From Anticarsia gemmatalis (taxonomy: Eukaryota > Arthropoda > Insecta > Lepidoptera > Erebidae), in assembly GCF_050436995.1 (NCBI RefSeq), contig NC_134757.1, positions 10,056,501 through 10,120,500 on the forward strand: a stretch of DNA of 64,000 nt, in the 5' to 3' direction. The notes beneath the pieces are model-generated. The model had not been told where the DNA came from. It worked only from the letters and a program-made list of their open reading frames with translations, and did not search any database. Made by a program: the position numbers and the translations under genes. Positions 1 through 9,821 of the stretch are shown piece by piece; position 1 is the stretch's first letter, and every line of letters starts with the position of its first letter.

Positions 1-2173
1 CGAAAAAGGTTTCGTAAAAATATAACATGTTCCGGTCTGTGGTGCCATATTTTCCCAATACTCAATATTTCGTTAAACATAATTCAATTTGCGTGTTAAA
101 AATTCTTAGAATCAAAGAGATTCTATCCAAAGGAATGAGTTCTCTGTACCAATTAATTACAAGGACACAAAGTAGGCATATTTTAATGCAAAAAATTATA
201 AGAATTAAATTGAACCAAATTATCGGGAACCTTTGTGAAAAGTCCTTATGTAAGCCTCATTACGTTTCCAAAGGATATTTACCTCAGGTTAATAAGGTAC
301 TGTGTACGTTCGAACATTCCAACATTTTTAACATTTTAATATTGATGGTATTCCCTAAATGTTTGTGAAACTAGAACGGTGAAATTGTTTGTTGAAATTG
401 AGCAAAAGACTTGTGTGGAAGAAACGGTAAAATAGAAAATACCTGGCTGAGGCGCGGAGAATTTACTTTACCGGAGATGGAATTTCAAGCGTTTGAAAAC
501 TTCAGTGAAATGCTAAATAGAAAAGTTGTTAGTGTTTTTATTATACTGTTATATGATATGGTAAAATACGCTTTTTAAGTAGGATTTTGTTGAAATCATA
601 TCGATTATACAATTACGCATTTTAAAAAGGAAAACATTGTTAGTAATTTAACGTTAAAGTTTTTGATTTACGATACCTATTTAATTTAATTTATATGTAT
701 TTATTCCTTCATTGCGATTTCAGAATTTTTATATGTTTAGATAATAATATAATAATATCTGCTACTGTGCAGGTTCCGTATTTAGCCGTCTGGGTCAAGC
801 GGCTCCGTACGTTGAAAGTTAGTTAAATTTAGAGAAATGTTTGTGGAACTAGTTTTGGAGAAGCTAAAACTTGGACTTTACTGAAATACCTACAGGTTCA
901 AAGAAATAGTTTGTTTCCTTACGACGATAGCATTCAGCTTTGTTCTAGAATGATTTCTTTGTTATCGATTTCATGTTGATGCCAAGTTTTAACAGTAAAT
1001 AAAAGAACACCTACAACTTTAAATTATAGATAAATAGAGGTTTAAATTGATTAAATTTATTTTATTCTCTAAAAACACTCCGACACTCGTTTGTCGTAGG
1101 AATAAGAATTCAGTTATAGACGCTAATTTCAACTATGCCCCACATTATATAATTCTCAAATTATTCGATCTCGAAATTGAACCTACGACCTCGTTGCTTA
1201 ACAACACCACGCAAAATTAACTTGTGCACATCTGTGCCTTATTACAATATAAAACGAATGAAAGAAACAATATAATTCATAATTTCCATACATTACATAA
1301 CAAAGCAATAAAGAGACTGCCGCCATATTTTTAGCGTCCACAAAATATTCCGGAACAATTGTTTGTTCCTCAACAATTCATGAAGAAAGATTAAACTTAT
1401 TGTTTATTCCGCAGACGAAGTCGGGCGGAATTATGACAAAAGACTCGTTTTGTTAGAATAATATAACACGTATACTGTGTTTAATGAACGCGATGGAATA
1501 TAATTAAATTAATTAATAACAAACATACGCAGCGGAATAATTTTTTGTAAATTTTATACAAAAGGAACCGTTTAAGTTTTCTCTTTTGCTAACTGCCTGA
1601 TGTAATGAACTGCCTTTTAATTTTTGTAATTTAAAGTCTTTTTTCGTTTGAGAGACCGATAATATTTTATTATTAATTTGTCAATAAAATGGCTTTTTAA
1701 TGAACAATGGCTTTCCTGTAAATACATTTTAGTTGTAGGATCTCCAACTATACATGATTGATAATAGCCATTACAGGAAGTGACATTAACCTGTCACTTC
1801 TATTAACGACAAATACTTAAACTCTAAGAGAACTGTTTAAAAACCAAGAAAAAATATTGCAAGGTTTCAATTACTTTAAAGTGTTCAAGCAATTTTGCAG
1901 TTCAAAAAATAATTAGTATAATTTCAATAAACTCGATGTATTACTGACTGAATTTGGTTGAAATGAATTCAGGCAGAAACAAACAATATGTTTGCTACTA
2001 TTGTCCATTTACCTCCAATATCGAAATCGATTTGTTACCTAATGACCAGTGTATTGTACAATACAAAGAGAATATTGTATTATTTTGTTGTACAAAAATC
2101 AATACAAATTATTTGTATCTGATGTTTGTAACACTACTATCCACTTAGTAGGACATGGAACCGTATAATAATA
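1..2173. other. AT-rich DNA without a recognisable gene
   Basis: Short frames only; no coding bias or splice-bounded exon seen. A small inverted repeat (GAAGTGACA / TGTCACTTC) lies near 1776-1799. An eroded tRNA-like stretch around 1155-1205 may be an old SINE head. Confidence 0.5.
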
Positions 2174-2422
2174 CTAGAGGCCGCCCGCGACTTCGTCCGC
2201 GTGGAATCCCTTCCTGGGTAAATCCCGATCCCCCCGAAACTCCGGGATAAAAAGCCTATGTGTTATTCTGAGTCTTCAGCTTCAGCTCTATACCAAATTT
2301 CCTCGTAATCGGTTCAGCACTATTTGCGTGAAAGAGTAACAAACATCCAAACATACATACATACATATTATTATGTACATACATACATTCTCACAAACTA
2401 TCGCATTTATAATATTAGTAGA
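2174..2422 (-). mobile_element. Non-autonomous Helitron-like element
   Basis: On the minus strand it begins TCTACTAATATTATAAATGCG and ends at CTAG (2177-2174) followed by T. TC...CTAG without target duplication is the Helitron signature. The body contains the conserved stretch about reading a hydrated 'cacgcaaatagtgctgaacc' type sequence shared with the copy at 53824-54067, plus a CATA microsatellite at 2351-2390. No Rep/helicase coding capacity. Confidence 0.7.
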
Positions 2423-2756
2423 ATATTGTAAAAAGGCTTGATAAATGATCGTAAAAGAGCTGTCAATAATATAATACTGAAACAACGAAATATCGAACAT
2501 TAAATGAAATTTCCAAAAGGACACATGTCATAATGCAAAAACATAAAACATGTGCCCTTTTAAAATTGCAAACTATTATACATTTCAAACATAACATACT
2601 GACTAGATAATAATATGGACGTTCACTGAATCGTTCTAGGAATCAATCATTTGCTAAACTACTGGCATTGCTTGCATTACTAAAGGCCAGTTTTACAGAT
2701 TATGTAAAAGTCTCGGTTAAAATGTCCCTGATTAGCTTTCTACTATTTCTTCAGAT

Positions 2757-2945
2757 TAGGTGGTCGCCACACTACTACCATTGCATCGGGAGATCGTGGG
2801 TTTGATTCTCACACGGATCAAACCCAAAAATAGTTGTTTTGGGTCTGATTATACTTTGTGTTTGCTGTGTGTATGTTTGTTAAAGTCCCCGCGACACATG
2901 AGCAATTCGGAGTTCGGGAGTTATCTTATAAAAAAATATACGGCG
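2757..2945 (+). repeat. tRNA-derived SINE, family B, degraded
   Basis: A tRNA-like head with a B-box-like gtttgattctc at about 2808-2820 is followed by the body also found at 49780-50072 and, inverted, at 22505-22715 (gtctgattatactttgtgtttgctgtg and cgcgacacatgagca segments). Confidence 0.6.
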
Positions 2946-4105
2946 AAACGGGCTATGAACTTTGCTATCGTCGTAAGAAATTCAAGTAGGAGAGAACACA
3001 AAAAACACGTCGACTCCGGACGGAATATGAAGACCTTATACAAATTTTGATAATGAATGCTTTAGACTATACGCTTTACAATTTAAATATTAAATATTAA
3101 AACTACTAGTACATGCCTTCGAATGAATTATGGCACAAAAATACATCATTATTCATTATACTTTTGCGAGAACTTCGCAGGCACGATTGATTTGTGAGTT
3201 CTCAATATTTACATCGTAATTGATTTTGTATTTTAATTTAAAGGAGCAGGGTACAGTATCATAAAATATATTTTTTACCTTAATGAGTGATATCTATGAT
3301 AATTTCCATTATTTGAATATCAAAACGACAAAAGTTTCGATGATTTAAAGATAGCTTGTGATATCGATTTTGTAGACCGCTACTATGAGTTTCCGACTCT
3401 TTGCAAATTAGGCAAGACGAATTGTTTTCGAGATCGAGTTTAGATAAAGGCGAATTTCAATTACAAATTAGACGACATAAACATTTAAAAGTTGCTGTTG
3501 TTGTTATAGCTATTATTAACGATTACATGGGTCTTTTCTTGGCATCATTAGACTTCAAAGTTATGGAATTACAATTTTTTTAAGCATTCAATAATGCATA
3601 AAAGTTTTGAAGAGCCCTTTTAAAGCAGCAGCAAAATAACATTGCTGCATTGGTTTTACATTTCCCCATAGTCAGCAAAAAGCTCCACAATTTTCTTCAC
3701 TAACAATAGGTTATAAGTTTTTTTTAAACTTGGTTAAAATCTCATATTTATGATCGTCATATAGCAATATCGAATATTCACATTCGTGTTTTCGTGTAGC
3801 AAGTGTTATTCAAACAAAACTCGTAGTAGCGGTCCTATTAAGCGGCATTTTGTATTCAAATTGATGTACAATGTGGTTATTTGCTATTGTGAAGGTTCTT
3901 TCTATTGTATCGTTATTAAATTTAATAGCCCTTACGTAACTTTTCTTTTACGTCACTCTCAAGTAACCTCATTATAGTAATGAAGGATGTTATAATGAAA
4001 ATTAGGCTTTAATTACATATAATTATGTTTTATAGTGTGTATTAATAATTGTATTAAAAGTATTGAGGATACACGTGTAGAAAATGAAATTTAGGATTTA
4101 CTTTA
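2946..4105. other. AT-rich DNA without a recognisable gene
   Basis: Only short chance frames; no splice-bounded exon or repeat family recognised. Confidence 0.5.
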
Positions 4106-4350
4106 CATAGCTAGTTGCGCTCACCGGTAAACGATATGTAAGTTAAGCAACCTTTGGCGCAGTCATAGCAAAGATGGGTGACCGCTTAATGGTATCTGAA
4201 CTGAGCGTCACAGAACTTTGGACAGCAGGTAATAAAGTCAGTCCCGGTGGTTGTCCACTAAGATAACAGTCGTTAAACCATGTCAAAGGCCTTATAGTCT
4301 AGACCAACTTTAACATTAGGTTGACCACTAACCTTACGATAAAAAAATAT
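4106..4350 (+). repeat. 5S rRNA-derived SINE, short-tailed subfamily
   Basis: The head contains GTTAAGCAAC and, 21 bases later, GATGGGTGACCGC. Both are internal promoter parts of insect 5S rRNA and the spacing matches 5S. The body (cagtcccggtggttgt, aacagtcgttaaaccatgtcaaaggcc) recurs at 21984-22200, 36826-36894 and, inverted, at 52299-52553. The tail is short and A-rich near 4340. Confidence 0.75.
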
Positions 4351-5412
4351 GTTCAAGCATTGCAATAAGATCGTCTTTGTTAATACATATACATATAAAA
4401 GTTCTAATGAGAACCATTATGTGAATATAAGTACATGTTTCACTTCTAATGTAAAGTCAATATTTGAAACGTTCTTTCGTCGAATATAACGTCAGAAATA
4501 TAAGTACCCGAGAGTGAAGTAATAGAATATTAAATAAATTTACAATTAGAAGCTAATATTTACAGAGATATAACAGTATTTGGCCATTAAAATACATTTC
4601 TACATAATTTAGAATACTCGAGTGAATTTGTAAGTAGACTGAATAGGAGAAAGAGGCTTTAATGAAATAATAACAATTTTCAAAATAATTCAGGGCTGAA
4701 TTATTTAATAGGTAGTAATTAAAGATAAATTATATATTTTAAATGATTGAAATAACAAAAGATATATAATAAAACGGTTTGGTATAATACCTTATCTAAG
4801 TAAAATTAACAAGTTTGCTTAGGATAATAGCGTAAATACAAAGGACGTACTTGACAGGGCCAAATTATGATGAATTCGTAGTCGAGTAACGAAATAGGTA
4901 ATTAATGTATCTCATAAAACAAAATATTACACAAGAAAACGCTAAGTCAAATTCCTTTTGTTATAAAGACGCAATAGATATTAATCGAAACATAATGGAA
5001 GAGGCAGAATATTTAACAAAAACATTACATTAGTTATAGTATTTGATCTTGAAAACATGAACAATTTTGATACTTATAATAGCACCACACATCTAAAATT
5101 TGCGCATAACGCTCTATCAGAGCTATGTTTAAGTATACATACAATAGATATGACGAAGAGAAGAGAAGAAGACTAAACTACTGGAAATATAGAAAGTTAA
5201 TATTACTCTTATGATCTAAATTAATTAATTGGTACCTTTCAAATCACACACCGCATTAATGAAAGCATCGAAGTATTCAAAACTAACTTACTTATTATTT
5301 ACTCCTATTTTGAATGTCTATTTAAAGCTACATTTCAATTGCAATTTGATAGAAACAAATATGAAGAAATGAGATTTCGTAAACTCAGTTTATATGACAG
5401 AAACAAATTCAA
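4351..5412. other. AT-rich DNA downstream of the membrane protein gene
   Basis: Nothing beyond short chance frames was seen. If the polyadenylation signal at 5413 is used, this is intergenic. Confidence 0.45.
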
Positions 5413-5418
5413 TTTATT
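5413..5418 (-). terminator. Candidate polyadenylation signal of the membrane protein gene
   Basis: AATAAA on the minus strand, 184 bases past the stop codon. The hexamer is common in AT-rich DNA, so this is only a placement. Confidence 0.3.
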
Positions 5419-5601
5419 CTCATGAGATCTTGTGATATATTCATCGTCCTAAAAATATGAATACCGAGAAATTGAGTAATGTTGAACTATTTTGAGGCAA
5501 CATCGACTCAATTGTTAACTCATAAACGTAATATAAGACTATCAATCAAAATACATATTGGTCCTTTAAACCCTAGACATTCAGAATTCAGAACGCTTAA
5601 A

Positions 5602-5922
5602 TTAAACATTAGTAATAGTGAGTCGTCTAGGACTTCTCGGTCTATTCAAATTCGTGCCTGAACCTCTAACGTGAACTTGGACAGACCCTGGAGGCATGTC
5701 GACAGCTGAATGTAGACTAGCAGCTCTCGACGTTCTTGGGGAAGGTGCTACTCTTAGATCTACTGCGCTGTGAAGGCTGGCTGCTCTCGAAGACCGTGGC
5801 GTGGAATGAGAATGTTCTGACGGTGGGACAAGGGCTGGAAGGTCTGCAGCCGATCTTGAACGTCGGGGTGGACTCTCAGGTATGAGGGCCATACCACCCA
5901 TGCTACTTACGAAGACCGAGTT
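5602..5922 (-). CDS. Terminal coding exon of a single-pass membrane protein gene (cytoplasmic tail)
   Basis: This is the last exon of the minus-strand host gene. Seen: a pyrimidine-rich acceptor ending ttctag at 5930-5923, then 106 codons and a TAA stop at 5604-5602. The frame continues phase 0 from the exon at 6222-6124. The peptide is rich in Ser, Arg and Pro. It carries two near-identical copies of the block SRAASLHSAVD, preceded by PRS and PRT, and a related block RSRSAADLPAL. These contain Arg-x-x-Ser sites of the kind used by basophilic kinases (inference). It follows the membrane exon, so it should be a cytoplasmic tail. Base composition is much more GC-rich than the flanks, as expected for real coding DNA here. 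The gene itself is not identified by name. The frame can be opened further only to the acceptor; an internal Met lies at 5901. Confidence 0.8.
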   Translation of the reverse strand, partial: NSVFVSSMGGMALIPESPPRRSRSAADLPALVPPSEHSHSTPRSSRAASLHSAVDLRVAPSPRTSRAASLHSAVDMPPGSVQVHVRGSGTNLNRPRSPRRLTITNV

Positions 5923-6123
5923 CTAGAAGGCAGGAGTGTAAATGTACAGTATTAGTTAATGACAAACGAAAACATGGTGCAAAAAATCTAATTCAGTGAC
6001 ATTAAAAAGTGATACAAGAAGCTTGTGTTATAGATCTGGAATTTAAAAAGATTTGGCAAATTTCTTCGGAAATTGATAATTTATCTGGTTATAATAAAAT
6101 ATCTGAAGTTTTCTGGTCCTTAC

Positions 6124-6222
6124 CTGCCGCGGTCTATGGGACAGGTACCCACATGGCTGATAAGATGGGAATGATGCCCCGCAGTCGTATGACACACAGC
6201 CGCGTGACAGTGATGCTCGGTG
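6124..6222 (-). CDS. Internal coding exon, cytoplasmic tail of the membrane protein
   Basis: The exon has 33 codons. Seen: acceptor tttgtacag at 6224-6223, donor CAG|gtaagga at 6124/6123, both borders in phase 0. The peptide begins HRASLSRG and ends RPRQ; it has three Cys (C-V-S-Y-D-C and QPCGY) and several Tyr. Phase 0 fits both neighbours: the upstream exon ends after a complete CAC codon and the terminal exon begins with a complete AAC codon. One other frame is also open across these 99 bases, but it would not match the phases on both sides. No domain was recognised. Confidence 0.72.
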
Positions 6223-6783
6223 CTGTACAAAGCAGTGTATTATTTACTAAAAACATCTTACCAAGCAAGTTCCTAGGTGGGGCTTTTATGTGCTTGTGAG
6301 ATTACTTTAGCATCGTGTACAGATGCCAAAGTAGTTAGTCTTTTAATTAATGGACTATATTTTCTTTATGACTTCTCCAAGAAAATGTGTAGCATCATAA
6401 ACTTATGTAGCAACTCTTCTAGAATTTAACATTTAAAATATTTTTTTACAGGCTTAGAGTCTCTTTTAAGAAAATATAGTCCATCATATTATACTGTTTT
6501 ATATTCATTAAAGTGTTATCATAATGGTTCTGCATTGCGTGTATATTAATTAAGAGCAAGAAATACCTTACAATATCATTATAATTTAAGCATTCACTTT
6601 CAGCAGTTTGCTGCAATAGAAAATGTCGTATTTATATCATGTCTGATATCAAGCAACTAAGATTTATTTGTGGCGTTTTCTGCCGAAATATTTTCGTCAG
6701 TTGAAATCGTTTTAGTTTGCCATAGTATCTGGTTTTTGATTTCCTTGTTCAATGGTTGAAATTGAAGTATTTTTGGTACTTAC

Positions 6784-6871
6784 GTGGGGAGGAACTGAAA
6801 CAGAATTTTCAGCGAGTGCACAGCTTTGCCGGTGCTGTTGTTGAAACTTGGGCTGATACGGCTCCAGCATT
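6784..6871 (-). CDS. Internal coding exon, juxtamembrane cytoplasmic segment
   Basis: 88 bases. Seen: acceptor attccctag at 6873-6872 and a strong donor CAC|gtaagtacc at 6784/6783. The first base completes an Arg codon with the AG left by the membrane exon; 29 codons follow, beginning MLEPYQPKFQQQHR. It sits directly after the transmembrane exon, so it should be the membrane-proximal cytoplasmic part. I have the impression of having seen the motif LEPYQPKFQQQHR in insect membrane proteins, but I cannot name the gene. A larger gene-finder frame over this stretch on the same strand is a different reading and ignores the donor. Confidence 0.75.
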
Positions 6872-8700
6872 CTAGGGAATTATGTTTCGATGTACAATTG
6901 AATACGAATAAGTTATATCTTTTAAAAATATTTTTGGGCTTTTTTGAAGGCAAGACACGTTTTTTAGGGTAATTCTTTCTAGACATGTTTTTGTTAGGTG
7001 GTCATTCGCTCGAGGTATTTTAAAAATATTCGGGATTGAAAGAAAAATATTTTATGTATATTTTTATTCAGAAAGTAAAACATAAGTTTAAACAAATTTA
7101 CGAGATCAAATAAATAACTGAGTTTAATAGTCAGCGAAAATATGAGCCATTTATATTTTCTTTGCTTACGAATACCAATGAATTTTAATGTTTCGTATTC
7201 TGAATAGTTAAGAAATAACTGTTTAGAAATAGAAAAAATATTCTCAAATGATATATTATTGCTATTTGACAAAAATACCAAGGTTGCTCCATTATACTTT
7301 TGTTACATTTTTCTACAACTTATTGCGTAGTTTTCATCAGTGAATTAGTTTTCGCCTTTGTATAGGGGTATAAAGTTGGGAGGCAAGTGTTTTGACTTTT
7401 TTATTGCCACTTAATAACGAAAACTGACTTAGTTAAAAATGTCTAATAGTTTGGTATTCTTACGTAATATTGCTACATTGCGACATGCCATGCTGCAAGA
7501 AGGATTGTGAAGTATGTCAACGCATTGCGCACTGAACGTAATGGCATATTTTCTGGGTAATTAAATTCTGTCGTCGTTAGTTTATAAGTGTTTAATACCA
7601 TTGCGGAATCTAACGAGGCAGTACCCTGGTGTATAAAAATATCACTTCAGTCTAACTAAACTAAAATAAGTTGGGACAGGCAGTATTTTTGGCACGGCAT
7701 ATTATATGATGCACATTTTATGAATTATGTGAGTTTGTCGCAAGTAGAATGTAGCAAGTCAAATTGTAGCACAACTAGCAAATCTTTTGTAGCACTTGGA
7801 GCTGTTTATTAGAGTACTGAAAAGAGCTTATTATTATGTCTTCAGGCAACAAATCTCATAATAAGTATGCTTTGATTAAATTCTATTCATAGTCTGTTTA
7901 CAAAACAGGGGATGAAAACAATAATAATCCTAACAGAATACCATAATATTATTGGTAGTTGTTTATACATCTGTTGATACAAAACAAGCCTGTTTTTGTT
8001 TATTTCTTCTATTAAGTACAAATTAATTGTTTACTGTTGATCTAGATTTAGATAAAGCTCAATTTGTAGATAGCTTTCTTGTTTATGTTAACTTGAATGT
8101 TGTGACCATTGTTACTTTTGAGGTAAAATAAAAAATTACATAATCTTAAGGTTTATTCTTTCACGATTTTTGTACACTTACATTATCGGTACATTATATT
8201 ATTTTGTCAAATTATTCTTTAAAGTTTCTAACGCTGGAAAAAGAATATGAAATAAAATCAATCAGCCCTAAGAAACGTCTCTTTCCTAATATTTTTGTAA
8301 AAATAACTCGCGTTTTATCAACACAAAAGGAAAATACATCAAAAGTTATTTCAACATCGGAAAGCTGTCTTAAAACGTCAAGTAAAGAACTATTTTTCTT
8401 TCATCCCGAGACATAATAGACTAAAATCCTAGTTTCCATTCGGAATAGAAAGTAATTTCATTTTTCATTCGCTAACTTTTTCGCTTTTTAAATAAAACTT
8501 CGCAGTACGGACCCAGTGCGTGCCTGAACTCTTCAGAAGGTAATTTAGAAGTTTTTTCTGTTGATACAAATAGTTGCTACTGGGCAAAGCAACGAAGAAT
8601 GCTTGCCTCTCGCTTTTTTTATATTTCCTTCTCTTTTTAATGTGAATCTAAGTTTCTAAGGTGTTAGCTAGGTTTTAGTTCTCCGTTGCTTGGCTTTTAC
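6872..8700 (-). other. Intron of the membrane protein gene
   Basis: Lies between the membrane exon side and the 6784-6871 exon. AT-rich, no matched splice pair with an open frame found, no repeat recognised until the MITE at 8701. The 561-base intron at 6223-6783 is likewise empty. Confidence 0.5.
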
Positions 8701-9016
8701 CAGCGGCGGATTTAGCCTGTAAATTGTTGAGAAATATCTATTAGCTGTAGAAGTAATTTGAGCTTTTGATTCGGCTTAATAACTATAACTTCAATTGACG
8801 GATTCAAGTGACCGTTTGTAGTAGCGAGGTGCTCAACATATAATTAAGCGGTCACTCCAAAAGCGAAGGTTTTACGAACTAGTTGATTGTTTTCTGACCA
8901 CAAAGAGACATTTTGCTCTGAACATTTTAGGAACCAATTTTTTTCATATTTTAAATATAACTATTTTCACTTTTTAGTTCTTGAGTCATTATAGTTCTTT
9001 TCTAAATCCGCCGCTG
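8701..9016. mobile_element. hAT-like MITE
   Basis: Terminal inverted repeats CAGCGGCGGATTTAG at 8701 and CTAAATCCGCCGCTG ending at 9016, perfect over 15 bases. The CAG-rich end is typical of hAT elements. The 8-base flanks (gcttttac and gtccctat) agree at only three positions, all differences being transitions, so a target duplication is unproven. The interior has no coding capacity. It sits in an intron about 60 bases from the transmembrane exon. Confidence 0.7.
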
Positions 9017-9076
9017 GTCCCTATAGGTGCAGTGGAATGAAATCAAAATAATACTACGTACAGTTTATAGACGCAC

Positions 9077-9185
9077 CTGATCTTGCCCCATCGATTGAAG
9101 AACAGGGCTATGGCTGCCACCCACAGGAGCAGCACGAAGGCTACTATCAGGGCTTCTTCAGCGCGGACTACCACGCCACTGCCAT
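9077..9185 (-). CDS. Transmembrane exon of the membrane protein
   Basis: 109 bases. Seen: acceptor cgtcaacag at 9187-9186, donor ATCAG|gtgcgtc at 9077/9076. The two leading bases complete an Asp codon with the G of the previous exon, and the last two bases (AG) complete Arg with the next. The 35 complete codons give GSGVVVRAEE, then about 20 strongly hydrophobic residues including LLLWVAAIALFF, then NRWGKI. That is one membrane span followed by a positive stop-transfer sequence, so the N side should be outside and the C side inside. The E-x-L-I-V...W...IALF pattern resembles the membrane segment of FNDC4/FNDC5 (from memory, not searched). Confidence 0.85.
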
Positions 9186-9263
9186 CTGTTGACGAAAGAT
9201 CGTATTAAAAATTATAGTCAAACTGTTGTTATGACGTGACCTGTGTTTATGCATATAAAAATA

Positions 9264-9520
9264 CTAGCTAACTCGCGCAACTTCGCTTGCGTCATAAGAG
9301 AAAGGGTCAACATTTTCCCCGTTTTTGTAACACTTTTTACTGGTACTCTGCTCCTATGGGTTGTAGCGTGATGATATTATTATATAGCCTATAAGCCTTC
9401 CTCGATAAATGGGCTATCTAACACTGAAAGAAGTTTTCAAATCGGACCCGTAGTTCCTGAGATTAGAGCGTTTAAACAAACAAACAAAAAAACTCTTCAG
9501 CTTTATAATATTACTAATTA
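9264..9520 (-). mobile_element. Helitron-like element, Lep1 type
   Basis: Minus-strand 3' end gcgcgagttagCTAG followed by T at 9264. The body matches the copies at 36082-36314 and 25449-25693 (gcgtgat, cttcctcgataaatgggctatcta). The 5' end around 9520 is eroded (aattagtaatattataaagctg). Intronic. Confidence 0.7.
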
Positions 9521-9722
9521 TACCTAGTAAATAGTTTACTTGCCTGATATACATTTTTTTTACTTTGGAAACTTGTAATAACTAATAAGACATCTCAAAA
9601 GTAAATTTTGTTTGTCAAACAGATTTCATGTTTCGTCAGCTGTCAGTTATTCTGCTTTGTTAATGTTGGTAGTGCACAAAATATTTAGTAAAATATTTAG
9701 TTAATTACAATGTGGTACTCAC

Positions 9723-9821
9723 CGATGTCAGCTAGCGAGGCGTTGACTCGTGACGTGGAAGATGGTGGATGCAGTCGCAACACCACCTCCGCGGGAGGAC
9801 CACCGGTCGCGCCGCTCCATT
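9723..9821 (-). CDS. Internal coding exon, extracellular juxtamembrane stalk
   Basis: 99 bases. Seen: acceptor tttgttatag ending at 9822, donor ATCG|gtgagtac at 9723/9722. It enters with two bases (AA) that complete Glu with the preceding exon, reads 32 codons (WSGATGGPPAEVV, later HPPSSTSRVNASLADI) and leaves one base. The other two frames hit stops or do not fit the phases. It contains one N-glycosylation sequon (Asn-Ala-Ser), which would suit an extracellular position just before the membrane. GC-rich codon use contrasts with the AT-rich introns. No domain was recognised; the valine-rich strand near the start could be the end of a beta-sandwich such as FN3 (inference). Confidence 0.78.

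Noticed and set aside
27..368. 113-codon plus frame at the window start
   Set aside because: Composition follows the AT-rich DNA and there is no domain, splice pattern or neighbouring exon.
4106..4250. A true 5S rRNA gene
   Set aside because: Only the internal promoter-like segment matches; the 5' and 3' stems of 5S do not pair, and a SINE body follows.
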